Both the position numbers and the translations under genes were made by a program. Below the pieces are notes generated by a model. That model ran no database searches. It was not told the DNA's origin and worked only from the letters and a program-made list of their open reading frames with translations. This document shows positions 1 through 5,366 of a DNA stretch of 5,366 nt, piece after piece. Numbering within the stretch: the stretch's first letter is position 1; each line of letters starts with the position of its first letter. The stretch comes from Acidimicrobiia bacterium. Lineage in GTDB: Bacteria > Actinomycetota > Acidimicrobiia > Spongiisociales > ZC4RG35. The stretch is taken from the NCBI GenBank assembly GCA_003230435.1, contig QIDW01000123.1, positions 1 to 5,366 on the forward strand, written 5' to 3'.

Positions 1-1
1 G

Positions 2-2539
2 GTAGACGCCGTCTCGGCTGCTGCCGACATGCAGCGCCATCTCGCCGAAGTCGACTGGGCGACACCTCGACCCTTGCTGGTGCGGGCATCGTTACACACT
101 GGAACGGCAAGTCTCCAGTTGGGTGATTATTACGGGTCGGCCGTCAACCGGGCCGCCCGGCTACGGGCGGTCGCCCACGGCGGCCAGGTCGTTATATCTC
201 GCTCAACCATGGAGCTAGTTCAGGACGAGATGCCCCCCGGTGTCAGCGTCCGGGATCTGGGTGAACACCGTCTCAAAGACCTCACCCGGCCCGAACACGT
301 CTACCAAGTTGATATTGACGGTCTGCGGAATGACTTTCCTGCCCTGGCTTCGCTCGGAGCCGTACCCAACAATCTTCCGGTCCAACTGACCAAGTTCGTT
401 GGCCGCGAGACCGAACTCGAAGAAGTAAGACGCATCATTGGGGAAAGGCGGATGTTGACAATCCTTGCCCCTGGTGGTGCCGGCAAGACACGTCTCGCCA
501 TTCAAACCGCCGCTGAAGTTTCCGGAGATTTCCCCGATGGTGTCTTCTTCGTTGACCTCGCCGCGATAAGCACACCCGACGACATCGTTCAGACAGTCGC
601 CGAGTCGATCGGAATCGCTCTCTCCTCCTCAGAGGACATATTGAGCCAACTTCTCGCCTATCTCGAACACAAAACCCAACTGCTGATCATGGACAACTTC
701 GAGCATGTCAGCGAGGGGGCAACAGTCGTTTCCGCCATTTTGAAGGGCGCGCTCGACGTGAAGGTCATTGCCACTTCACGCTCCAAACTCAACATTGAAG
801 GAGAGACCGTGGTCCCTCTAGGTGGGTTGCAGACCACCTGGGAGACAGAGGATGAAGCATTTCAGACAAGCAGCGTCGAGCTATTCGTTCTTGCCGGAAA
901 GAGGGCAGATGCGGCCTTCACACTTTCCCCCGATGATCTGGAATCCCTCTCTCGGATTCTGAAGCTGGTGGACGGCACGCCACTGGCGATAAATCTGGCT
1001 GGCGCCTGGGTGGACATGCTTTCGATCGGTGAGATCGCCTCGGAGATCACCACCACACTCGACTTCCTCGAGACCGAAGCTGGGGGCGTCCCCGACCGAC
1101 ATCGCAGCGTCCGGGCGGTCTTCGACTATTCGTGGAAGATGCTGGGTGAGGAGGAACGTCGTCTGTTTGCGGCACTATCGGTCTTCCGCGGCGGTTTCAC
1201 CCGTGAGGCGGCCCAAGAGCTGGCTGGAGCATCGTTGAGGGCTTTGGCAAACCTGGCCAACAAGTCCTTGCTGACCTCAGATCGAACATCGAACCGCTAT
1301 CAGGTGCACGAACTGCTTCGTCAATACGCCGAAGTCGATCTTCAAAGCGACGACGCACGCTGGAACGCAATCACAGACGCTCACACCACCTTCTACGCAG
1401 GTGTCGCCGGTCGGGTCGAAGACCAGATCGGAGAAGTGGAACAGGCCGACCTATTCGGAGCAGTGGATGCGGACATCGACAACATCAGACTGGCCTGGCG
1501 AACGGCTGTCGATCGTGACGACGCCGACGCCATGCGACGGTTTGTGTTTGGTCTTTTCTTTCATCACGGTGTACGAGGTTGGTATCGGGCGGGAATGGGC
1601 CTCTTGGAGGAGTTCTTCAAGTCGATGCCAGATACCCCCGAAAACGAAGTCGCCGCTGTGGTCCACGCTGCTCTCACCGCCGAGAGGGGCAGGTTCCTGG
1701 CCATGCTCGGCCAGCCTGAATCAACCTTGGAGTTGACCGGGGACGCGCTGACGCGGCTTACGGAGCTGCCGGATCGTTTCGCGTATCTGATGGCCTCCGA
1801 AGCACATCTCGACGGGCTTGCCGTTGCAGACCGCTGGGGTGAGGCCGAGGCGGTCGCATCGAGCGGCTTCGACATGGCTGAAGAGCTGGGCCACGAGTTT
1901 TGGCAGGCAGGAATGCTCACCTGGTGGGGCGCGGCCTTGGTCTTGCAAGGGCACGAGGAAGAGGGGGCGGCGAAGATCATCGAGGCTGCAGACCGGATGG
2001 CAAACATGAAAGACGATTACCTCACGTCGTGGAGTCTGATTAGTAGGGCAACGATCGCCGGCATGGGCGGACGAGACCTCGAGGCACGAGATCTCTGGTA
2101 CCAGGTCATCAAACACTCTCGCTCAATCGGCTTTGCCCAAGTACTCCAAGTCGGTGTCCAAGGTGCCGGCGATGCGAATCTGGCCATATTGGAGTACACC
2201 GAGGCCGAACGATGGTTTCTGGAAGCCCTACTCATGGCTGAGGATATGGGGGTGATCACGGCGATGGCTTTCGCCATGATCAAAGTCGCCGAGGTTCATG
2301 CCGCCATGGGAAGACCGACCGAGGCTGTGGAGGTCCTCGCCTGCGTCATGGCCGATCCGGTGCGAACCCAACGGGTTCAGACCCAGCAAGGGAAGATCGG
2401 TGAGAAGGCTTCGGAAATCCTGTCCAACCTCGAGGCAGAACTGGAATCAGACGTTTACCAAGCAGCGTATGAGCGGGGCCGATCCAAGAATCTCGCCGTA
2501 GCCGCAAAAGAGTTGCTGACGACTCCGGGAAGCATTTGA
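2..2539 (+). CDS. Class III nucleotide cyclase-STAND (NB-ARC) ATPase-TPR protein, 5'-truncated by window edge
   Basis: This is probably a multidomain signalling protein: a cyclase domain coupled to an ATP-driven STAND switch and a protein-binding repeat region. The frame is open back to base 2 (VDAVSAAAD precedes the ATG at 29), and those residues fit the cyclase family, so the true start lies upstream. Numbering from the Met at 29, the cyclase end shows LHTG (22-25), GDYYGSAVNRAARL (32-45) with the NxxxR pair Asn40/Arg44, and DLGEHRLKDL (76-85). FVGRE (123-127) opens the ATPase module. It has Walker A APGGAGKT (147-154), a Walker B-like LLIMDN (218-223), TSR (249-251) and GTPLA (316-320) in place of the usual GLPLA. 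A winged-helix-like segment follows (about 365-400), then VHELLRQYA (426-434). Residues 450-810 are helical and TPR-like, and the tail AAYERGRSKNLAVA is typical of such proteins. The metal-binding aspartates of the cyclase would lie outside the window, so catalytic competence cannot be judged. The trigger and partners are unknown. Confidence 0.9.
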   Translation, partial: VDAVSAAADMQRHLAEVDWATPRPLLVRASLHTGTASLQLGDYYGSAVNRAARLRAVAHGGQVVISRSTMELVQDEMPPGVSVRDLGEHRLKDLTRPEHVYQVDIDGLRNDFPALASLGAVPNNLPVQLTKFVGRETELEEVRRIIGERRMLTILAPGGAGKTRLAIQTAAEVSGDFPDGVFFVDLAAISTPDDIVQTVAESIGIALSSSEDILSQLLAYLEHKTQLLIMDNFEHVSEGATVVSAILKGALDVKVIATSRSKLNIEGETVVPLGGLQTTWETEDEAFQTSSVELFVLAGKRADAAFTLSPDDLESLSRILKLVDGTPLAINLAGAWVDMLSIGEIASEITTTLDFLETEAGGVPDRHRSVRAVFDYSWKMLGEEERRLFAALSVFRGGFTREAAQELAGASLRALANLANKSLLTSDRTSNRYQVHELLRQYAEVDLQSDDARWNAITDAHTTFYAGVAGRVEDQIGEVEQADLFGAVDADIDNIRLAWRTAVDRDDADAMRRFVFGLFFHHGVRGWYRAGMGLLEEFFKSMPDTPENEVAAVVHAALTAERGRFLAMLGQPESTLELTGDALTRLTELPDRFAYLMASEAHLDGLAVADRWGEAEAVASSGFDMAEELGHEFWQAGMLTWWGAALVLQGHEEEGAAKIIEAADRMANMKDDYLTSWSLISRATIAGMGGRDLEARDLWYQVIKHSRSIGFAQVLQVGVQGAGDANLAILEYTEAERWFLEALLMAEDMGVITAMAFAMIKVAEVHAAMGRPTEAVEVLACVMADPVRTQRVQTQQGKIGEKASEILSNLEAELESDVYQAAYERGRSKNLAVAAKELLTTPGSI

Positions 2540-2588
2540 TTTCGAAAGAGGCATTCCGCCACGCCGAACGGAGCCATAACCGAGCCGG
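2540..2588. other. Convergent intergenic gap
   Basis: This 49-bp gap lies between the stop of the cyclase-STAND gene and the stop of the minus-strand VOC gene. The only self-complementary pieces I see are a 4-bp tccg/cgga pairing around 2555-2573 and the short palindrome AGCCGGCT at 2583-2590. Neither is followed by a T-run, so I do not call a terminator. Confidence 0.5.
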
Positions 2589-3014
2589 CTAGCTGGTTTC
2601 GAGCACACCCGTTGCTTGACCGACTTCGATGAGATGTCCGTCGGGATCACGCATGTAACAACGGATTTCGGCTCCTCGATCGATCGGGGGAGTCAGGAAG
2701 GTGGCACCTTTCGATGACCACTCTTCATAGACAGATTGAATGTCGGCGACACGAATGTTCATGAACGCGCTGACATGGTTCGGATCTCCAGGCACGTCCA
2801 ACGAGACCTCGGGCTTGTCTTCGGTGGGACCGCCCCCAACATTGACGATGATCCAAGTGTTGGCCAACTTGACGATGGTCGGCTCACCGTCCATCACAGC
2901 GCTCCCACCAAGGACGTCGACGTAGAAGGCTCGTGACCTGGCCACATCCTCGACGATGATGAGATGGGTCAGCACAATTCCTTCGCTCGGTGCGGGAAAT
3001 GTCATTTCGTCCAT
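2589..3014 (-). CDS. VOC superfamily (glyoxalase/bleomycin-resistance fold) protein
   Basis: This is a 141-residue cytoplasmic protein of the vicinal oxygen chelate superfamily; the substrate is unknown. The N-terminal half begins with THLIIVEDVARSRAFYVDVLG (residues 16-36), the usual first beta-strand and helix, with His17 at a metal-ligand position. The second half runs from the NIRVADIQSVYEEWSSKG segment (86-103) to DPDGHLIEVGQ (123-133), where Glu130 is the usual C-terminal metal ligand. The length suits a single-module protein of two beta-alpha-beta-beta-beta units. The open frame extends upstream to 3188, but that 58-codon extension does not resemble the family and overlaps the opposite-strand molybdoenzyme remnant. 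I chose the ATG at 3014 because AAAGG lies six bases upstream. ATG at 3005 is the alternative. Members include lyases, dioxygenases and drug-binding proteins, so no reaction is assigned. It sits alone, divergent from the molybdoenzyme fragment and convergent with the cyclase-STAND gene. Confidence 0.88.
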   Translation of the reverse strand: MDEMTFPAPSEGIVLTHLIIVEDVARSRAFYVDVLGGSAVMDGEPTIVKLANTWIIVNVGGGPTEDKPEVSLDVPGDPNHVSAFMNIRVADIQSVYEEWSSKGATFLTPPIDRGAEIRCYMRDPDGHLIEVGQATGVLETS

Positions 3015-3107
3015 GGTGGGCCTTTCGATCGGAGTGCAACCGTAGCTGGGCCTTTCGCCCTCGAAGACTCCGATACAAGTGCTGGACTCGGCGTTAGCCT
3101 CGACTGA
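3015..3107. promoter_or_regulatory. Divergent intergenic spacer, putative promoter region
   Basis: This 93-bp spacer separates the starts of the VOC gene (minus) and the molybdoenzyme remnant (plus), so promoters for both directions are expected here. I could not identify a convincing -35/-10 pair on either strand. It contains an 11-base direct repeat, TGGGCCTTTCG at 3017-3027 and 3047-3057. On the minus strand the copy nearer the VOC gene supplies its AAAGG ribosome-binding site. The promoter role is inferred only from gene orientation. Confidence 0.35.
3017..3057. repeat. 11-base direct repeat upstream of the VOC gene
   Basis: TGGGCCTTTCG occurs at 3017-3027 and again at 3047-3057, exactly 30 bases apart. 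The second copy is followed by CCC, so GGGC-CTTTC-GCCC could form a four-pair hairpin. It may be a small duplication around the ribosome-binding site or chance; no function can be assigned. Confidence 0.4.
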
Positions 3108-3317
3108 ATGGGCGGGTCGATTCTCGGAGCAGCAGTGAAACGCGTGGAAGACCCGCGTCTGATCATCGGTGAGGGCAGATACCTCCAAGACATCGAGATC
3201 GACGGGGCGTTGTGGATGGTTCCTGTCCGATCAACCATCCCCCATGGCGAGTTGGGTGACATCGACATTGACGCCGCAACTGTTGCGCCAGGGGTGGTGA
3301 GGGTCTACCTCGCCGGC
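3108..3317 (+). pseudogene. N-terminal fragment of xanthine dehydrogenase/CO dehydrogenase-family molybdopterin-binding subunit
   Basis: About 70 codons match the start of the large molybdopterin-binding subunit of the xanthine oxidase family (CoxL-like). Intact members run to roughly 750-800 residues and hold the molybdenum cofactor within an LMS heterotrimer. Visible signatures are GGSILGAAVKRVEDPRLI (residues 2-19), GEGRYLQDIEIDGALW (21-36), the PVRSTIPHGELGDIDID strand (39-55) and APGVVRVYLAG (60-70), the first part of the a/b hammerhead domain. Family similarity ends at about 3317, where the sequence becomes the antisense of a cyclase gene. The frame stays open for 38 more codons, to a stop at 3432-3434, but those residues are not enzyme-like. 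More than 90% of the protein, including all cofactor-binding parts, is gone, and no medium (FAD) or small (2Fe-2S) subunit gene is present. The ATG at 3108 fits the family N-terminus, though no strong ribosome-binding site precedes it. It cannot be an active enzyme. Confidence 0.8.
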
Positions 3318-3759
3318 CCATATCGCTCAGTGTCACGCCGCTGGGCAGACGATCTTGTACCACCTCGAAAGTTGCACCCGACAAGACTGTTTGGCCACCA
3401 TGGGCGATCGCGCGCAGCCGGGCCGCCCGATTGACCGCCGATCCGTAATAATCGCCCATCTCCAACTCGGCCAATCCCGGCAGCGGCCGAGGTATGGGCC
3501 ATTCGATGCCAGCGAGCTGAAGCTGGATCTCGGCAACAGCAGCAACCGCATCGTCGGCACCTTGGAAGACGACAAACCTGCTGTCACCCTCGCCCCTCGG
3601 CTTGACCGAGACACCGTTGTGCTCGTCGACAGCTATTTCGATCTTCTCGTCATGGAGCCGAAGGGCGTCCATCATGGCATCGGGAGCATCCTCCCAGAGA
3701 CGTGTACTGCCCTCGACGTCAGTGAATAGGAACGTGACGACACCATCAGGCAGTTTCAT
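3163..3759 (-). CDS. Truncated class III adenylate/guanylate cyclase N-terminal domain, probable pseudogene
   Basis: The open frame encodes 198 residues. Residues 1-148 are a class III nucleotide cyclase domain (ATP or GTP to cyclic nucleotide): GVVTFLFTDVEGSTRLWE (6-23) with metal-binding Asp14, RGEGDSRFVVF (55-65) with the second aspartate Asp59, and MGDYYGSAVNRAARLRA (101-117) with Asn110 and Arg114. After DMG (146-148, ending at 3316) the remaining 50 residues are the antisense of the molybdoenzyme fragment and resemble nothing known. The end of the cyclase fold (EHRLKDLTRPE in the paralogue) and any STAND/TPR part are missing. An in-frame gap of seven residues falls between Pro94 and Gly95, where the paralogue keeps VRASLHT, a conserved core strand. 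Both lesions suggest loss of activity. It starts 10 bases after the hutI stop on the same strand with no clear ribosome-binding site, so cotranscription and translational coupling with hutI are plausible. The start is supported by family alignment. A short expressed protein cannot be excluded. Confidence 0.78.
   Translation of the reverse strand: MKLPDGVVTFLFTDVEGSTRLWEDAPDAMMDALRLHDEKIEIAVDEHNGVSVKPRGEGDSRFVVFQGADDAVAAVAEIQLQLAGIEWPIPRPLPGLAELEMGDYYGSAVNRAARLRAIAHGGQTVLSGATFEVVQDRLPSGVTLSDMGRRGRPSPPLAQQLRRQCRCHPTRHGGWLIGQEPSTTPRRSRCLGGICPHR
3312..3318. other. Junction of two truncated convergent genes (deletion or misjoin breakpoint)
   Basis: Reading rightwards, the molybdoenzyme matches its family through VYLAG, ending at 3317. 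Reading leftwards on the minus strand, the cyclase matches its family through VTLSDMG, ending at 3316. The expected cyclase continuation (EHRLKDL, seen in the paralogue at residues 79-85) is absent. The two ends coincide to within a few bases at CGCCGGCCC, which leaves no room for an inserted element. The exact breakpoint is blurred by possible shared G/C bases. Confidence 0.75.
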
Positions 3760-3769
3760 CGAGCAGAAG

Positions 3770-5017
3770 CTACTCGTGCAGCCTCGCGGGCGACGGTGGT
3801 TCAGTTCGGGCAGTGTCAGCGGGGCCTAAGCCAACAATCACCGACCCATCTTTGATCACGGTCTGCACCAGATTCGAGGCCGGGCGATATGGGATGTGAG
3901 CCGGTGACGGTGCGTCGAGGACGACGAGATCGGCCGGTGACCCTTCTTTGATCTGTCCCCGATTCTCGAGACCCAGAGAGAGTGCGCCACCCCGGGTCGC
4001 CGCCCAGATCGCCTCATCGGCCGTGAGACCCATCTGGACCACTCCGAGCGAGATAACCAGACCCATTGTCTCTATGTATGAAGTTCCCGGGTTGCAGTCG
4101 GTGGCCAAGGCAACCGTGCATCCCGCGTCCCAGAGCATGCGACCAGAAGGTTGGGGGGTCCCCAACGTGTAAGCAGCGCCGGGTACGAGCACACAGGTGA
4201 CACCGGCTGTGGCAAGGGCTGCCGCGTCATCGGGAGTGACGTGGTCGAGATGGTCGGCCGACGAGGCACCGATCTCCGCGGCGAGTGCTGCACCACCGAG
4301 ATGGCTCAACTGCTCGGCATGGACACGCGCCGGAAGACCGAGGGCTCCCCCCGCCTCGAAGATGGTTCGAGCCTCGTCCACACCGAACACACCGTCTTCA
4401 ACGAACACATCACAGAAATCGGCATGGTCCGCCGCAGCCGGGAGCATCTCGTTGACCACCAGATCGACATACCCGTCACGATCAGAGCGGTACTCCGCGG
4501 GCACCGAATGCGCACCAAGGAACGTCGTTCTGACCGTGACCGGAAGTTCGTCACCGATGCGGCGGGCAACACGAAGAAGACGGAGCTCCGTCTCGAGATC
4601 GAGCCCATATCCGGACTTGATCTCTACGGTGGTAGTGCCACCCCGGATCATGGTCCACACTCGTTTGGCCGCCAGATCAAACAGCGTCTCTTCTGTGGCT
4701 GAGCGAGTCGCCTCGACAGTGGACAGGATCCCACCTCCGGCCGCGGCGATTTTGGTGTACGACTCCCCGGCCAACCGTCGGGCGAATTCATCGGAGCGAT
4801 CCCCGGCGAAAACTAAATGAGTGTGGGCGTCCACGAACCCGGGGATGACCGCGCGGCCGCCGCAGTCGACTCGCTCCCGGTTTTCCTGAGCCGGGGAATC
4901 CGATTCTTTGCCGGCGTATGTGATTGTCGTCTCGTCGATGGCGACGACGGCGTCTGTGATCGGATCACCATCGTGTGTTGTCAGGTGACCGATTCCGGTG
5001 AGAAGCAGACCGCTCAC
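3770..5017 (-). CDS. hutI: Imidazolonepropionase
   Basis: This cytoplasmic metal-dependent amidohydrolase performs step 3 of histidine degradation, hydrolysing 4-imidazolone-5-propionate to N-formimino-L-glutamate. The 415-residue length is usual for HutI. Family signatures in order are VIPGFVDAHTHLVFAGDR (57-74) with metal ligands His65 and His67, AAGGGILSTV (92-101), TTTVEIKSGYGLD (128-140), FLGAHSVP (166-173), VHAEQLSHLGG (232-242) with metal ligand His233, SADHLDHV (253-260), PGAAYTLG (279-286) and ATDCNPGTS (305-313) with metal ligand Asp307. No key residue is missing. The frame runs open to 5263, but the start chosen is the GTG at 5017-5015. It gives the correct N-terminus (SGLLLTGIGHLTT), and its G is the last base of the hutH TAG stop. 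No separate ribosome-binding site is evident, so translation is probably coupled to hutH. The final ~20 residues (after IVGLG) are a poorly conserved, proline-rich tail. Confidence 0.96.
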   Translation of the reverse strand: MSGLLLTGIGHLTTHDGDPITDAVVAIDETTITYAGKESDSPAQENRERVDCGGRAVIPGFVDAHTHLVFAGDRSDEFARRLAGESYTKIAAAGGGILSTVEATRSATEETLFDLAAKRVWTMIRGGTTTVEIKSGYGLDLETELRLLRVARRIGDELPVTVRTTFLGAHSVPAEYRSDRDGYVDLVVNEMLPAAADHADFCDVFVEDGVFGVDEARTIFEAGGALGLPARVHAEQLSHLGGAALAAEIGASSADHLDHVTPDDAAALATAGVTCVLVPGAAYTLGTPQPSGRMLWDAGCTVALATDCNPGTSYIETMGLVISLGVVQMGLTADEAIWAATRGGALSLGLENRGQIKEGSPADLVVLDAPSPAHIPYRPASNLVQTVIKDGSVIVGLGPADTARTEPPSPARLHE

Positions 5018-5366
5018 TAGACGAGAGCGGGCAGAGAGCCGTCGGCGATCAACCCGGCGACCGTCTCGATCTCGGCGGACGTCGACCGGTCCTGATCGAG
5101 CGGCGGCACGTGCTCCCTGACAAGAGCAGCGATTCGGCCGGTGCCTGCCGCAGGCGTCAAGGGCTTTCGGTACTCGAGGCCCTGGACACCGCAAAGGATC
5201 TCGATTGCCAAGACACGGCGCACGTTGTCGAGTACGTCGAAGAGCTTCCTGCCGGCGCCCCAACCCATTGAGACGTGATCCTCTTGACCCCCCGAGGTCG
5301 GAATCGAATCGATCGAAGCCGGATGAGCCAGGACCCTGTTCTCTGCCACCAGCGCCGCCTGGACGT
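5017..5366 (-). CDS. hutH: Histidine ammonia-lyase, C-terminal part (5' end outside window)
   Basis: HutH performs the first step of histidine catabolism, non-oxidative removal of ammonia from L-histidine to give urocanate, using the self-formed MIO cofactor. Only the last 115 codons are in the window; the frame is open to the right edge (VQAALVAENRV). The segment AENRVLAHPASIDSIPTS followed by GGQEDHVSMGWGAGRKL is the strongly conserved C-terminal signature of the aromatic amino acid lyases of HutH type. The Glu of QEDHVSM is an active-site residue in characterised enzymes. The rest (LAIEILCGVQGLEYRKPL, then AALVREHVPPLDQDR) matches the normal helical C-terminus, and the protein ends at PALV, so the 3' end is intact. 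The Ala-Ser-Gly cofactor triad lies outside the window and cannot be checked. It directly precedes hutI with a one-base stop/start overlap, indicating one operon. A GTG at 5349 lies inside the gene and is not its start. Confidence 0.95.
   Translation of the reverse strand, partial: VQAALVAENRVLAHPASIDSIPTSGGQEDHVSMGWGAGRKLFDVLDNVRRVLAIEILCGVQGLEYRKPLTPAAGTGRIAALVREHVPPLDQDRSTSAEIETVAGLIADGSLPALV

Larger units (their letters stand above)
83..3497. repeat. Inverted pair of paralogous cyclase segments
   Basis: The cyclase C-terminal segment of the left-end gene (about 83-270, plus strand) and the cyclase remnant (about 3497-3316, minus strand) encode the same GDYYGSAVNRAARLRAxAHGGQ core. They remain visibly similar at DNA level: GATTATTACGG is identical at 125-135 and, inverted, at 3444-3454. 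By eye most of the ~70 bases around it match. These are diverged paralogues rather than a recent duplication; the coordinates span from one arm to the other. Confidence 0.6.

Noticed and set aside
1564..2116. Minus-strand open frames of 131-147 residues opposite the STAND/TPR gene
   Set aside because: They are serine-, alanine- and proline-rich antisense shadows without recognisable motifs, and they lie entirely within a well-supported coding region.
2540..2600. Possible rho-independent terminator between the convergent genes
   Set aside because: Only 4-bp stems and short palindromes (AGCCGGCT, GCTAGC) are present, with no T-run on either strand.
3015..3188. Upstream extension of the VOC reading frame to 3188 (58 extra codons)
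   Set aside because: The extra residues are unlike any VOC N-terminus and overlap the opposite-strand molybdoenzyme start. The ATG at 3014 has a well-placed AAAGG and gives the expected domain start.
3300..3330. Insertion sequence or transposon as the cause of the junction
   Set aside because: The two gene fragments abut within a few bases, so there is no space for an element, and no terminal inverted repeats or target duplication are visible.
4151..4820. Long plus-strand open frames opposite hutI
   Set aside because: They are shadows of the GC-rich hutI coding strand. Their residues are compositionally skewed with no domain signature, while hutI itself is unambiguous.
5018..5263. Upstream extension of the hutI frame to 5263
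   Set aside because: This stretch is the hutH coding sequence read in another frame. It is arginine-rich and unlike HutI, and the GTG at 5017 gives the correct family N-terminus.

Overview
The window comes from a GC-rich bacterial genome (roughly 60% GC by eye). The likely source is an actinobacterium, perhaps an Acidimicrobiia-like lineage. This rests on the class III cyclase-STAND ATPase-TPR protein, the xanthine dehydrogenase/CO dehydrogenase large-subunit remnant, a GTG start, and strong G/C third-position bias. The taxonomic call is inference only. No RNA genes, CRISPR arrays or insertion sequences were seen.

Layout. (1) Positions 2-2539 (+) hold the 3' part of a large signalling gene: the end of a class III nucleotide cyclase domain, an NB-ARC/STAND ATPase module, and a long helical TPR-like C-terminus. 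Its 5' end lies outside the window. (2) After a 49-bp convergent gap comes a 141-residue VOC/glyoxalase-fold protein on the minus strand (2589-3014). (3) A 93-bp divergent spacer separates it from the first ~70 codons of a molybdopterin-binding hydroxylase large subunit (xanthine dehydrogenase/CO dehydrogenase family) on the plus strand (3108 to ~3317). (4) At about 3312-3318 that gene stops matching its family and meets, head-on, the N-terminal 148 codons of a second class III cyclase read from the minus strand (3759 down to ~3316). (5) Ten bases upstream of that cyclase start, on the minus strand, lie the histidine-utilisation genes hutI (imidazolonepropionase, complete) and hutH (histidine ammonia-lyase, C-terminal 115 residues only). 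They overlap by one base.

How they work together. hutH and hutI encode steps 1 and 3 of histidine degradation (histidine to urocanate; imidazolonepropionate to formiminoglutamate) and are clearly cotranscribed. The cyclase remnant sits directly behind hutI, so it probably shares that transcript or did so once.

The most noteworthy structure is the junction near 3316. Two convergent genes have each lost their 3' portion at the same point, as one deletion (or an assembly misjoin) would produce. Both frames stay open across the junction, so each remnant gains a tail read from the antisense strand of the other. The cyclase remnant also lacks seven residues, in frame, that its paralogue at the left end keeps. 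I see no strong evidence for a wholly new system; the unusual content is this rearrangement and the inverted pair of cyclase paralogues.
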